Below, piece by piece: positions 8,603 through 16,968 of a stretch of 64,000 nt of DNA; the first letter of the stretch is position 1, and each line of letters opens with the position of its first letter. A program made the translations under genes and the position numbers. The notes beneath the pieces were generated by a model. It was given only the letters and a program-made list of their open reading frames with translations. It did not search any database and was not told the origin of the DNA. The DNA is taken from assembly GCA_016765135.1 (NCBI GenBank), contig JAESQN010000020.1, positions 25,399-89,398 on the forward strand, given 5' to 3'. Source of the DNA: Robiginitomaculum sp. GTDB taxonomy: Bacteria; Pseudomonadota; Alphaproteobacteria; Caulobacterales; Maricaulaceae.

Positions 8603-9292
8603 ATGTCGATATATGGATTGATTAAAAAATTGAATGAAATAGGTGGATTTAACCTGCTTGTTTCAGCTAAAACACGCCTAATTTTGGCCTTGGTCGTATT
8701 ACTTGTCCCTGGTGCCTTATTACTAGCCGTCCTGGCCCAACCCTGGGTTGAGCCGAAGTGGATGTTTTGGGATATCCTAACGGCGGCAGAGTTTTCCGAT
8801 GATTGCTGCCATGTGTATTACGGCTTTATGTCCAATCTGGGGATATTCCTCTGGGTGGCGACGGCAGCCATTAGCCTGTTTTCGGCATTGGTGTTTTTCA
8901 AATGGAAAAGCGACAAAGCCCTCTTGCGGTTCGCGCTCACATCCGGCTTGTTGTCTGGCTGGCTAGCCTTGGACGATGCGTTTCTTTTGCACGAAGTCGT
9001 CCTGCCAAAACTCGGCATTGGGCAAAACATTGTCTTGGCAATCTATGTCGTCCTGACGCTTAGTTATATCCTGTCGTCGTGGCGGGTGATCTTGTCGTCT
9101 GAATACTGGATACTGGCATTGGCCGTATTTGGTGTGACCCTGAGCCTGGGTGTGGATGTGATACTGCACAGCATCGACCAGGTCGTGATCATTATAGAAG
9201 ACAGTGCCAAATTTTTCGGGCTGTTTCTTTGGTTCGCTTTTCATGCCACCACGCTTGTGGTTGCCATGCAAAGCCACGAGACCTTAGAATGA
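8603..9292 (+). CDS. Six-helix membrane protein of unknown function
   Basis: The 229-residue protein has about six hydrophobic segments. Conserved-looking polar groups sit in or next to helices: DDCCHVYYG near residue 70, LALDDAFLLHE near 120, and VIIIEDSAKFFGLFLWFAFH near 200-220. Such D-D/H-E groupings within membranes can bind metal, but I do not recognise the family. Its stop overlaps the flippase start (ATGA), which links it to the surface-polymer locus. Confidence 0.6.
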   Translation: MSIYGLIKKLNEIGGFNLLVSAKTRLILALVVLLVPGALLLAVLAQPWVEPKWMFWDILTAAEFSDDCCHVYYGFMSNLGIFLWVATAAISLFSALVFFKWKSDKALLRFALTSGLLSGWLALDDAFLLHEVVLPKLGIGQNIVLAIYVVLTLSYILSSWRVILSSEYWILALAVFGVTLSLGVDVILHSIDQVVIIIEDSAKFFGLFLWFAFHATTLVVAMQSHETLE

Positions 9293-10725
9293 AACTAGCG
9301 CGGCATTTGTTAGGCTATGCACCGGTCAAGCTTGTCGCCGCCCTGTGTGCCTTTGGCGGCATATATGTATTCACAAGACTGTTGGACGCCGACCAATATG
9401 GCCGCTACGCCTTGATGTTTTCGGTTATGGCGCTGATGCACACCCTAAGCTTAACATGGGTTGAGGCGGCCGCTTACCGATTTACAGCAAAGGCCCATAG
9501 AGAAAACAAGCTTGCGGACCATTTCCGAACATCACTTATATTGCTGTTCCGGGCTTTGGGTGTTGGTTTGTTTCTGGTCATTATTTTGCTAATTGTGACA
9601 TGGGACATGCCAAATTACCGGGCTTTCGTGCCTTATATTGCCCTGTTATTGCCTTTTAACACCATGATTAGAATCGCACAGGAAGCCCACAAAGCTAGCC
9701 AACAAGTTAAGCATTATGCACTGGTCGCCATGTCAAAAATGCTTTTGGGGTTTATTGTCGGCGCATTGCTGGCCTGGCAAACCGGCTTGGGTGCGGTGGC
9801 ACCTTTCGCAGGTCTGTTATTTGCCTCCTTATGTTTGGTCTTGATTGAGGGGCGGTGGCTCCTCAAGCAAGCAGTCGGCGGGCGGTCTGATAAGGCGACA
9901 CGCCGGGCCTGGTTATCTTACGGTGTGCCTACGGCCATTGCTTTAATGCTGGACATATTACTCTCCTCCGGGGACAGGTTTTTCATCGCCTATTTCATCG
10001 ACGAGGCGGCGGTCGGCGGCTATGCGGCGGGCTATGGGGTTGCCGATAAAACCGTGCTTGTCTTGTGTGCCTGGGTGGCTATGGCAAGCTCGCCCTTGAT
10101 GATGGCGGCCTACGAAAAAGGTGGACGGGCGGCAGCCCAAGAACAATCCAAAAATTTCGTCACACTGCTTTTACTGGTCGGACTGCCCGCCGCCACAGGG
10201 CTGGCTTTGGTGGCGGATCCATTAGCCGAAGCTATGATCGGCGAAAATGTGCGCGAACAAGCCAGACAAATCATCCCGTGGATTGCCTTTGCCGGCCTGT
10301 TCAACGGCTTGCTAATTCATTATTTCACCGAAAGCTTTAACCTCGCCCACAAGACCCGCACCCGGGCGCTGTTGATGTGTGTACCGTTGGTGATGAACAT
10401 TGTCCTCAACATAATCCTGATCCCCATATACGGGGTTATGGGCGCGGTCATCTCCACACTGGCGTGCTATATTACGGCGGTAATATTGCTGGGCCTGGTC
10501 GGGCGAAAATATGTCAGCCTGGGTATTCCCGTAAAAGACACAGCGCTGATCATAATCGCCTGCGCAGCCATGTGGCCTGTGATTTATATGCTCCCGGCTT
10601 ACGGAACCTGGGCGGAGCTATTCATAAAAGCGGCGGCTGGAGGCAGTGTTTATATGCTGGCAATCTACGCACTCAATGTCGCAAATATACGCCAATTACT
10701 AAAACAAACCATCGCGAAACTATAA
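9289..10725 (+). CDS. Polysaccharide flippase-like protein (Wzx/MOP superfamily)
   Basis: The start is placed at 9289, where ATG overlaps the previous gene's TGA; the longer frame from 9229 has no support. The resulting 478-residue protein has about 12-14 helices in the order typical of polysaccharide exporters, beginning GYAPVKLVAALCAFGGIYVF followed by TRLLDADQYGRYAL. The central GDRFFIAYFIDEAAVGGYAA resembles the second-half signature of Wzx-type flippases. Such proteins move lipid-linked sugars across the inner membrane. The co-transcribed membrane protein and the convergent ATP-grasp/acyltransferase pair support a role in surface polymer assembly. No glycosyltransferase is visible. Confidence 0.85.
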   Translation: MKLARHLLGYAPVKLVAALCAFGGIYVFTRLLDADQYGRYALMFSVMALMHTLSLTWVEAAAYRFTAKAHRENKLADHFRTSLILLFRALGVGLFLVIILLIVTWDMPNYRAFVPYIALLLPFNTMIRIAQEAHKASQQVKHYALVAMSKMLLGFIVGALLAWQTGLGAVAPFAGLLFASLCLVLIEGRWLLKQAVGGRSDKATRRAWLSYGVPTAIALMLDILLSSGDRFFIAYFIDEAAVGGYAAGYGVADKTVLVLCAWVAMASSPLMMAAYEKGGRAAAQEQSKNFVTLLLLVGLPAATGLALVADPLAEAMIGENVREQARQIIPWIAFAGLFNGLLIHYFTESFNLAHKTRTRALLMCVPLVMNIVLNIILIPIYGVMGAVISTLACYITAVILLGLVGRKYVSLGIPVKDTALIIIACAAMWPVIYMLPAYGTWAELFIKAAAGGSVYMLAIYALNVANIRQLLKQTIAKL

Positions 10726-10772
10726 ACCACTAAACTAATTTATTATTAAATTAGTTTAGTGGTTTATAGTTT
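10717..10772. repeat. 26-bp perfect inverted repeat between convergent genes
   Basis: Two perfectly complementary 26-bp arms (10717-10742 and 10747-10772) flank a 4-base TTAT loop. The left arm includes the last codons and stop of the flippase gene. The inner core, ACTAAACTAAT with its complement, resembles the core of the palindromes at 30.4 and 56.8 kb. Position between convergent genes suggests a bidirectional terminator, but the arms are AT-rich and there is no GC-rich stem. Confidence 0.85.
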
Positions 10773-10875
10773 ATAGAGTTTTGAAGCATGTGCAATTTTT
10801 GCTTGGTGATGCCTGCTTGGCCATTCTTAAAACTTACAAATCCTGGCTATGCTTACACGCTGCCTATGCTTATAT

Positions 10876-12105
10876 TTATTTTACTGGCGTGCCTTCCAGA
10901 TACATACTTGTTTTTTTCTTACGGCGGTTTTCGCGGATGGGCGCAATGATTTTATTGCCGTAGACGCCTAGTGTTGGCAGCGGGTCGAACGGGTCGAAAA
11001 TAGCGTGATGGCAACGGCAAGCGTCCCAGACGGCGCGGGCAAGGCGGGCCGCGAATTCCCCGGCATTGATTTTGCGGGCCTTCAGCAGGCTGGCCAACAT
11101 GGTCAACTCGCCTTTCGTCCAGGTATATTCAACCCCTATTTTTAAATCCCACGGATCTGCGAGAGCCGTAACAGGCTCGTCGTGGGCAATTTGCAACCCC
11201 CAAACACTGTGGGTTAGACCAGCACATTCGGCGATGCGGGCCAAGCTGACGCGAGGGTTTAATTCCATGAATGTCACTGCGCCAGTTCCCGGCTCGACAA
11301 TATATTGCAAACAGCCCGTGAACGAGTAGTTCATTTCTTTGACGAAAGCCTCCACCGAAGCTTTGATGACCCGGTTTGGCTCGACCGTGATACCGTAGGT
11401 CGTATAGCCCGTACCGTCGTTTTCGTGGGTGCGGGCAGCGCATATCTCCACGGCCCCCAATAGCTTGCCGTCTTTGGCCGAATAAACCACACTATGTCGT
11501 AGCCCGGACAGGTATTTTTGCAACACCAGTTCAGGATGTTCTTTCGGCCAATGAGGAAATTGGGCTTCAAATGCCGCCTGATCCTGTAAGATGAGCGCTT
11601 TGCGGTCAAATATATAGGCGTCCACAATGGATGGTTTGATGATAAATGGATAGCCGATTTCTTCGATAGCAGCATGGATGTCTTCCATGCTGGTGATTTT
11701 TTTATAAGGCGCGATGGGGCCGTTGATGCGACTACACAGATCAAACATATGGGTTTTATCCGTAGCCGCCGCAATGATTTCGCGACTTGGCAGGATCAAT
11801 TTTGCCTGGGTTTCAAGAAAACCCCGGTGGCGGGTGACAAAGCGGATACCAGCCTCATTGACCGGCTGGATGCTATCTATTTCGGGGTGGCCCAACAACC
11901 AGTTACGAATAGGCCCGTAAGGTTCGTCCGTGCCTGGCTCCAATGGTTCATGCCAAAAAGACGCGTCAATATAGCGCGACCATTCCAGATAATTGCTGTA
12001 TATAGACACGCCGGCGTGAACGCTATGCCCTGCCCTTGACAAGGCCCGGGCCACCGGAAACGCCATTCTGGCATCACCAATCAGCAATATGGTGTGCTGG
12101 GTCAT
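10876..12105 (-). CDS. ATP-grasp domain protein (carboxylate-amine ligase-like)
   Basis: The 409-residue cytoplasmic protein begins with a nucleotide-fold pre-ATP-grasp domain (TILLIGDARMAFPVARALSR). It continues with ATP-grasp elements: GYPFIIKPSIVDA near residue 150, LVLQKYLSGLRHSV near 190, and the metal-binding FMELNPRVSLARIAE near 280. ATP-grasp enzymes join a carboxylate to an amine or thiol through an acyl phosphate. The substrate is unknown. The start overlaps the upstream acyltransferase stop by 4 bp (ATGA), so the two are translationally coupled and probably act on the same product. Confidence 0.85.
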   Translation of the reverse strand: MTQHTILLIGDARMAFPVARALSRAGHSVHAGVSIYSNYLEWSRYIDASFWHEPLEPGTDEPYGPIRNWLLGHPEIDSIQPVNEAGIRFVTRHRGFLETQAKLILPSREIIAAATDKTHMFDLCSRINGPIAPYKKITSMEDIHAAIEEIGYPFIIKPSIVDAYIFDRKALILQDQAAFEAQFPHWPKEHPELVLQKYLSGLRHSVVYSAKDGKLLGAVEICAARTHENDGTGYTTYGITVEPNRVIKASVEAFVKEMNYSFTGCLQYIVEPGTGAVTFMELNPRVSLARIAECAGLTHSVWGLQIAHDEPVTALADPWDLKIGVEYTWTKGELTMLASLLKARKINAGEFAARLARAVWDACRCHHAIFDPFDPLPTLGVYGNKIIAPIRENRRKKKTSMYLEGTPVK

Positions 12106-13265
12106 GATGCTTTGGACATGAAAGGAAAGGCGGCTTTGGAAAACCCCAAAACCCGCTGTTTCGTCGAGATTTCTGTCCCCAATATTTGATCGGTGCGTCT
12201 ACGCACGCGTTCTAGGTTTTTTGACATGTTATACGGTGTATTATCTTCCATATATGACCAAGTTTCGCCCAAAATACCGACAAGATTTATAACTTTTTCC
12301 TGGGCGTAGATCGGCCCTTGCGCGATAGGGGTTTGTGTATTGGTGAAATATTTTTTGTAATGTGCCTGACCGGTGCCAGCATCATAATATCTAAGCCCGT
12401 GTCCCGGCATGGCTTGCATAATTTTATGGGTCAGTAACATACCTGGCGAATATTTGCCAAACTCCGGATCGAATGCGACGAGCCATCCATGTAAGAGATT
12501 GCCGCTTTGTATGTTAAGTTCCGCCGCAACCAGTTTACCGTCTATGCATAAGGTTGAAAGTATAGTTTGAAGGTCGGGGCAAGCACCGCTGCGCAATTGC
12601 TCAAGCATTTGCTTGACCCATGATGGCCTTAGCACATCATGGTATTTGCTGCGGGCATATTGTTCCCTTTTCATTGTGATCAAACGTTTGAACATTTCGG
12701 GGCATTTGTCATCAAATGTAAAAACTATCTCACTATGTTCTTTCTCTAATTTCCGGCTCAACCGACCAAGTTTCTTGAAAAACTTTTTGTGGGTCTGCGT
12801 TTGTTGTGCCGCAAAACTCTCCCAGTCGTGTCGTAGATCAGAAATATTTGCATAAACGGTTTCAATTGGATTTACCTCAATCCGATCACTTAAAACCAGT
12901 CCAGAGGTTCTAAAGCCTGAAATATTGTGGTCGTGTAAATACTGGGCAATATCAACAGTTTCGCCAGCGCGTACTACGGGGCCATTGCGATCAGAAAACG
13001 GAACACCTATGGCTCTCGCCCAGCCCCCCATGCCAATATGCAAGGGCCAATAGGCCAGCAACCCGTCTTGATCTTCTTCGACAGTAATGGATACATCACC
13101 CCGGACTTTGCCGATCAAGCGTGCGAAGTCGGGATCAAAAAAGGGACTGTCATAGGGCATTTGCTCATGACTATTGGGCATTTGCCCGAGGCGAAGCTCT
13201 CGGAATGACGCCCACATGTCGTCAGGCAAATCTGCCGAATTATAAACTTTGCGCGAAAACGGCAT
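12102..13265 (-). CDS. CelD/BcsL-like (FemAB/GNAT-fold) acyltransferase
   Basis: The 387-residue protein fits the acetyltransferase family that includes CelD/BcsL and FemAB-like enzymes. It has an N-terminal variable domain, then THKKFFKKLGRLSRKLEK, and a C-terminal GNAT-fold segment ICDGKLVAAE-like (LCIDGKLVAAELNIQSGN) with the family's closing motif LRYYDAGTGQAHYKKYFTN. Members add acyl or aminoacyl groups to polysaccharides or peptides. It is the first gene of a two-gene unit with the ATP-grasp protein, 127 bp from the convergent end of the nitrate regulator. Confidence 0.75.
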   Translation of the reverse strand: MPFSRKVYNSADLPDDMWASFRELRLGQMPNSHEQMPYDSPFFDPDFARLIGKVRGDVSITVEEDQDGLLAYWPLHIGMGGWARAIGVPFSDRNGPVVRAGETVDIAQYLHDHNISGFRTSGLVLSDRIEVNPIETVYANISDLRHDWESFAAQQTQTHKKFFKKLGRLSRKLEKEHSEIVFTFDDKCPEMFKRLITMKREQYARSKYHDVLRPSWVKQMLEQLRSGACPDLQTILSTLCIDGKLVAAELNIQSGNLLHGWLVAFDPEFGKYSPGMLLTHKIMQAMPGHGLRYYDAGTGQAHYKKYFTNTQTPIAQGPIYAQEKVINLVGILGETWSYMEDNTPYNMSKNLERVRRRTDQILGTEISTKQRVLGFSKAAFPFMSKAS

Positions 13266-13392
13266 TTAGTATTTCCCATCCACTAGCATAGTATATTAGG
13301 GGGCAGGATTTAAAAATTCGCTAAAGTATTGAAAGTATTATAGTTTACAAAACCTTACCGTCTTTGCTCCAATGTAAGTACCCAAGAGGAAA

Positions 13393-14979
13393 TTATGCCA
13401 AATATGTTTGCGGGCAAAGCTTTTGATCTTTGAAGATACAGGCTTCTGATAGGGTTGCATCACAAAATGCACACAGAGCTTTCGGGTCGGGTTTGGTGAT
13501 CTTGTCGTTTTGGATGCGAAAGCCTTTGTTTTTAAACCGCTTCAACGTGCGCGAAAACGTCTCCGGTGTCATATCCAGATATGACGCTATGGTGGATTTA
13601 TCATATGGCAAGGTGACCGCATTTCCCTTGCCACCACTTTGCTCCATACCCAGCTTGAGCAAAAACCAGCCGACCCGTTCTGTAGCCGTTTTCAACCTTG
13701 AATGCTCGATTTGCTGTATCAAACCCTGTGACCGCATTGACAAACCACCGATCATACCCAAAGCTAAATTCCGGTTATCTGCAAGGCTTTGCCGGATAAC
13801 CGGAGCGGGCATTGACAGCAATTGGGCATCTTGTACCACTTGGGCACTGACCAATGAGGGCGTGTTTAAAAACACGGACGCTTCCATGAGGCTGTCCCCG
13901 GCTGACAACATTTGCAAAACCGCCTCATCTCCGGCTTCCGTGCTTTTATAGAGCTTCACCCAGCCTCCCAAAACAAGATAATAGCGCGACAACATCTCGC
14001 CTTGCATAAACAGCAATTTGCCTTTTTCATAATCGAGAATATTGGCATGCTTCAACAACTCTGCCAAATCCTTGTCGTCAAGTTTCGAGAAAATGGGCAG
14101 GGTTTGGATCACCGCCATATGCTGGTCTAGCCTAGTTGGCGCTTTGACGATGACCGCCCCGGATGCAAGTCTGGAAACATGCGCGGGTTCTTTCATAACC
14201 AGACCTTTAACAAGATCCGTTTCCGCGCTGCGCATGCGGTCAATTTTTCCCGTTAGAAGCTCGAACCAGGTGATAGGTGACAGAGCTTCCAGATCTTGCG
14301 TCCGTTTACTGTCCCTAAGCAAAGCATGGAGAGACTCCAGAACCTCCATAACATAGCCGTCAAGAACGGCTTCAACCTTGCGCTTTTGTCGCTTTGTTGC
14401 CAGGGACATAAATGCGCGCTTGTAGGCGGATTGTTCTTCTATGAGCGACAGCATACGCTCGGTAAATTCGCGATTTTTGAACACCTTGGAGCAAAACCCG
14501 TGCGCACCCCAGGCCCGTTCGCGCCCGACACGTTCTTTCCATTGCAGGAAATTGGAATAGGCGGTGACTTTCATTGGGTTGACATTTTCGACCCCAAAAG
14601 CAATTTCGATATTCATCTCAATCGTCGGGTATATGAATATATAAGTGTAAGCATTAACGGCCTTGGAAAACTCGGTTGTGCCCTCTTGGATGTTTTCGCG
14701 TAATTTGGTGAGGGCATTTTTGTTTTTGCGCACCGCATCCAGCTTCTTGCCCCATTCACTCGGCTGCTCCCCCGGCAGTTTTTCCAAAATACTTTCAAGT
14801 GCCGTGATGCTGTCATTCGTCGTACAATAGTGTGCGCGCAATTCATCTGCAAAAATTTCGCCGGAACTATCGACATATAATGCCGTCAGCCCGCGTTCAA
14901 TTTGAAGCTGGTGTGTCAAGCCGCCTAATGCACGAAGTAGCAATATGGTTGCCGTTTCTTGCGGTACATCAATTTTCAT
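13393..14979 (-). CDS. Crp/Fnr-family regulator with N-terminal nitrate/nitrite-sensing (NIT-like) domain
   Basis: The 528 residues are more than twice the normal Crp/Fnr length. Residues 1 to about 255 form a helical domain with the features of NIT domains: HQLQIERGLTALYVDSSG at 23-40 and WKERVGRERAWGAHGF at 147-162. A cNMP-binding fold follows (about 294-400, LPIFSKLDDKDLAELL; GEMLSRYYLVLGGWVKLY). The winged helix is at about 430-495, with recognition helix DMTPETFSRTLKRF. Its E473, S476 and R477 match the FNR E-SR residues that read TTGAT half-sites. The tail carries Cys503, 506, 514 and 522 (CxxC-x7-C-x7-C), a possible metal or Fe-S site. FNR's N-terminal cysteines are absent. It is divergent from narK1 and next to matching TTGAT boxes, so it is the obvious candidate activator. 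A possible promoter is TTGAAA, an 18-bp gap and CATAAA on the minus strand. Confidence 0.88.
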   Translation of the reverse strand: MKIDVPQETATILLLRALGGLTHQLQIERGLTALYVDSSGEIFADELRAHYCTTNDSITALESILEKLPGEQPSEWGKKLDAVRKNKNALTKLRENIQEGTTEFSKAVNAYTYIFIYPTIEMNIEIAFGVENVNPMKVTAYSNFLQWKERVGRERAWGAHGFCSKVFKNREFTERMLSLIEEQSAYKRAFMSLATKRQKRKVEAVLDGYVMEVLESLHALLRDSKRTQDLEALSPITWFELLTGKIDRMRSAETDLVKGLVMKEPAHVSRLASGAVIVKAPTRLDQHMAVIQTLPIFSKLDDKDLAELLKHANILDYEKGKLLFMQGEMLSRYYLVLGGWVKLYKSTEAGDEAVLQMLSAGDSLMEASVFLNTPSLVSAQVVQDAQLLSMPAPVIRQSLADNRNLALGMIGGLSMRSQGLIQQIEHSRLKTATERVGWFLLKLGMEQSGGKGNAVTLPYDKSTIASYLDMTPETFSRTLKRFKNKGFRIQNDKITKPDPKALCAFCDATLSEACIFKDQKLCPQTYLA

Positions 14980-15047
14980 AGGCTATGTTTACTGGTTTAT
15001 GGGCTAAAAGGCTATAGTTTTTCAAAAAAAAGTAAATTTGGTTTAAT

Positions 15048-15061
15048 TTGATATAGGTCAA
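15048..15061 (+). promoter_or_regulatory. FNR/DNR-type box upstream of narK1
   Basis: TTGATATAGGTCAA is a near-palindromic FNR/DNR-type site. Its centre (15054.5) is 32 bp from the centre of the -10-like CATAAA at 15084-15089, which is the spacing of a class II activator site at about -41.5. It lies about 70 bp from the divergent regulator start and might also govern that gene. The same 14 bases recur upstream of narK2. Confidence 0.85.
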
Positions 15062-15134
15062 ACTTATTTCTCATCAGCTTTGGCATAAAGTGCGTGGCTC
15101 GCTGGGAGTCGATATTAAACCGGAGGGTGTTGAC

Positions 15135-16610
15135 ATGGAGCTTCAAAACAAAGCCACGAGACTTTGGGGGGACTTTTTACGCGTAGACAAAGTTCAAATC
15201 AGAACTTTCCACGTCACTTGGTTTACATTCTTTTTGTGTTTCTTTGCTTGGTTTGGTATTGCCCCTTTAATGGTGGTTGTGCGCGAAGAACTTAGCCTGA
15301 CCAAAGAACAAATCGGTTGGACAATTATTGGCGCGGTTTCCGCCACGGTATTTGCCCGGGTATTGATCGGCTATTTTTGTGATCGGTACGGGCCGAGATT
15401 AACGTATACTTGGTTGCTGCTTTTTGCCGCTTTTCCAGTTATGGGTATCGGGTTTGCCCACGATTTTACCACTTTTTTGATTTTTAGAATTTTAATCGGT
15501 GTTATCGGGGCCTCGTTCGTAATCACTCAATACCATACAATCAATATGTTCGCGCCAAATGTGGTCGGTCAAGCCCAAGCGACCAGTGCAGGCTGGGGTA
15601 ACCTTGGGGGTGGTGTCACGCAATTTATCATGCCTATGATTTTCTCGGTCTTTGTGGTCGGCTTTGGTGTCAATGAAGCCTTTGGTTGGCGCGCCTCTAT
15701 GGTGGTGGCGGGCATGGCGATTTTTGTCATGGGTTTTGTCTATTATTTCTTCACACAGGATTCGCCGGACGGTTCGTACAAGGAATTGCGCGCCCAAGGC
15801 AAAATGCCGCCCGCAGGTCAAGCCAAAGGTAATTTTGCTGACGCCCTCAAAGATTACCGGGTTTGGCTGTTGTTTTTCATCTATGCGGCGTGTTTTGGTA
15901 TTGAACTAACTATTCTGGGCACGTTGGCGATGTATATGTTTGATTATTTTGGCCTAAACTTGGTAACGGCAGGCCTTGTGGCTGCAAGTTTTGGTTTGAT
16001 GAACTTGTTTGCCAGAACCTTGGGCGGAATTTTCGGCGATAACTGCGCCTCGCTGTGGGGGCTTAAAGGCCGCGCCACATGGCTGTTTGTCGTCTTGTTC
16101 ATCGAAGGGCTGGCATTGATGCTGTTCTCGCAAATGAATGTGCTATTTCTCGCCATTCCGACCTTGTTACTGTTTTCTTTATTCGTGCAAATGTCAGAAG
16201 GCGCAACATTCTCAGTGGTTCCGTTTATTTCCAAAAAATCTTTGGGTGCGGTCGCAGGTGTCGTGGGCGCCGGCGGAAATGTCGGGGCGGTCACATTCGG
16301 ATTTTTGTTCAAGGGTGATATCAGTTGGGACACCGCCTATTTCATCTTGGGCGCATTTGTCACAATCGCGTCTTTCTCTGCCCTGTTCATTCGCTTTAGC
16401 AAGCAAGACGAAATTGAGGCCGAAGAGCGTTTTGACAAAGGTTATACCCAGCATAGAAAAGAAGCCGCCCGCAAGCATCTTGAGGTTTTAGGGATGAGCG
16501 ATGAGGATATCGACGATGTTAAAATCTTTGGCAGCCGCCAAGCCTATGCCTATAAACGCCTCGAAACACTGGGGGTTGATATGACAAACCTGAAATTGAA
16601 AAAAGACTAG
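15135..16610 (+). CDS. narK1: Nitrate/nitrite transporter of the NarK1 type (MFS, NNP family)
   Basis: The ATG at 15135 is chosen because GGAGGG lies 7 bases upstream; the longer frame starts at a GTG inside the promoter. The 491-residue protein has 12 predicted helices and the two nitrate-signature loops of the NNP family, SAGWGNLGGGVTQFIMP and GVVGAGGNVGAVTFGFLF. Overall it resembles the NarK1 half of the fused Paracoccus NarK, thought to be a nitrate/proton symporter. An unusual hydrophilic C-terminal tail of about 70 residues carries two similar segments (KEAARKHLEVLGMSDEDI, QAYAYKRLETLGVDMTNL). The gene has its own FNR-type promoter and is closed by a terminator before narK2. Confidence 0.9.
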   Translation: MELQNKATRLWGDFLRVDKVQIRTFHVTWFTFFLCFFAWFGIAPLMVVVREELSLTKEQIGWTIIGAVSATVFARVLIGYFCDRYGPRLTYTWLLLFAAFPVMGIGFAHDFTTFLIFRILIGVIGASFVITQYHTINMFAPNVVGQAQATSAGWGNLGGGVTQFIMPMIFSVFVVGFGVNEAFGWRASMVVAGMAIFVMGFVYYFFTQDSPDGSYKELRAQGKMPPAGQAKGNFADALKDYRVWLLFFIYAACFGIELTILGTLAMYMFDYFGLNLVTAGLVAASFGLMNLFARTLGGIFGDNCASLWGLKGRATWLFVVLFIEGLALMLFSQMNVLFLAIPTLLLFSLFVQMSEGATFSVVPFISKKSLGAVAGVVGAGGNVGAVTFGFLFKGDISWDTAYFILGAFVTIASFSALFIRFSKQDEIEAEERFDKGYTQHRKEAARKHLEVLGMSDEDIDDVKIFGSRQAYAYKRLETLGVDMTNLKLKKD

Positions 16611-16789
16611 TAGTGCGTATCTCTCAAATTGATATGTTGAACAACTTGTAGCCCTGTAGGGTGGATTAGGCTTCTTGGCCGTAATCCACCATCGGCAACC
16701 ACCAAAAGGTGGATTACGCGCAAGAAACGCTAATCCACCCTACAGGTTTCGGTGGTTTTTCTACCCAGCATTTAAAGTGGTTCACTCTA
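16611..16789. repeat. MITE-like element directly after the narK1 stop
   Basis: The ends of this segment match the ends of another segment at 56909-57033: the left end (TATCTC..AATTGATATGTTGAA) and the right end (TACCCAGCATTTAAAGTGG, then ACTCTACTAG) align well. The ends are imperfectly inverted. The interior is replaced by a REP-like pair (16653-16746). This accounts for most of the 358-bp gap between narK1 and narK2. Confidence 0.6.
16653..16746. repeat. REP-like inverted pair (GTAGGGTGGATTAG family)
   Basis: Perfect 17-bp outer arms, CCTGTAGGGTGGATTAG (16653-16669) and its complement (16730-16746), enclose an inner GTAATCCACC/GGTGGATTAC pair. The same structure recurs at 25439-25531, and a half copy lies at 34008-34045. 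Repeats of this sequence type are common between genes in many proteobacteria. Confidence 0.85.
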
Positions 16790-16812
16790 CTAGGTTTTTC
16801 TGAACCATGCTG

Positions 16813-16840
16813 AAAACGGGGGTTTTGCCCCCGTTTTTTT
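16813..16840 (+). terminator. Rho-independent terminator after narK1
   Basis: A 10-bp stem (AAAACGGGGG/CCCCCGTTTT) with a 5-base loop is followed by a run of T. It separates narK1 transcription from the narK2 promoter that begins about 30 bp further on. Confidence 0.9.
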
Positions 16841-16868
16841 ATGTTTGCTCCAAAAATAATGATGGGTT

Positions 16869-16882
16869 TTGATATAGGTCAA
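16869..16882 (+). promoter_or_regulatory. FNR/DNR-type box upstream of narK2-narGHJI
   Basis: TTGATATAGGTCAA is identical to the narK1 site. The centre (16875.5) is again exactly 32 bp from the centre of CATAAA (16905-16910), giving a predicted start near 16917. This is the likely main promoter of the narK2-narGHJI operon. Confidence 0.88.
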
Positions 16883-16968
16883 ACATGGCTTCCCCAACTG
16901 CTGGCATAAAGGTGACGGCTTAATAGGCCGAAGCACGCGCCTATCATTTTGAAAAGGGAGAGCTGGAA

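Noticed and set aside
9229..9288. Longer N-terminus for the flippase
   Set aside because: It would overlap 64 bp of the preceding gene, whereas the ATGA overlap at 9289 is the normal coupling arrangement.
10781..10963. Short plus-strand frame downstream of the flippase
   Set aside because: It overlaps the 3' end of the ATP-grasp gene on the other strand and lacks a ribosome site.
16653..16746. Possible CRISPR or tRNA-like structure in the REP-like pair
   Set aside because: There is only one inverted pair, no regularly spaced direct repeats, and no anticodon or acceptor structure.
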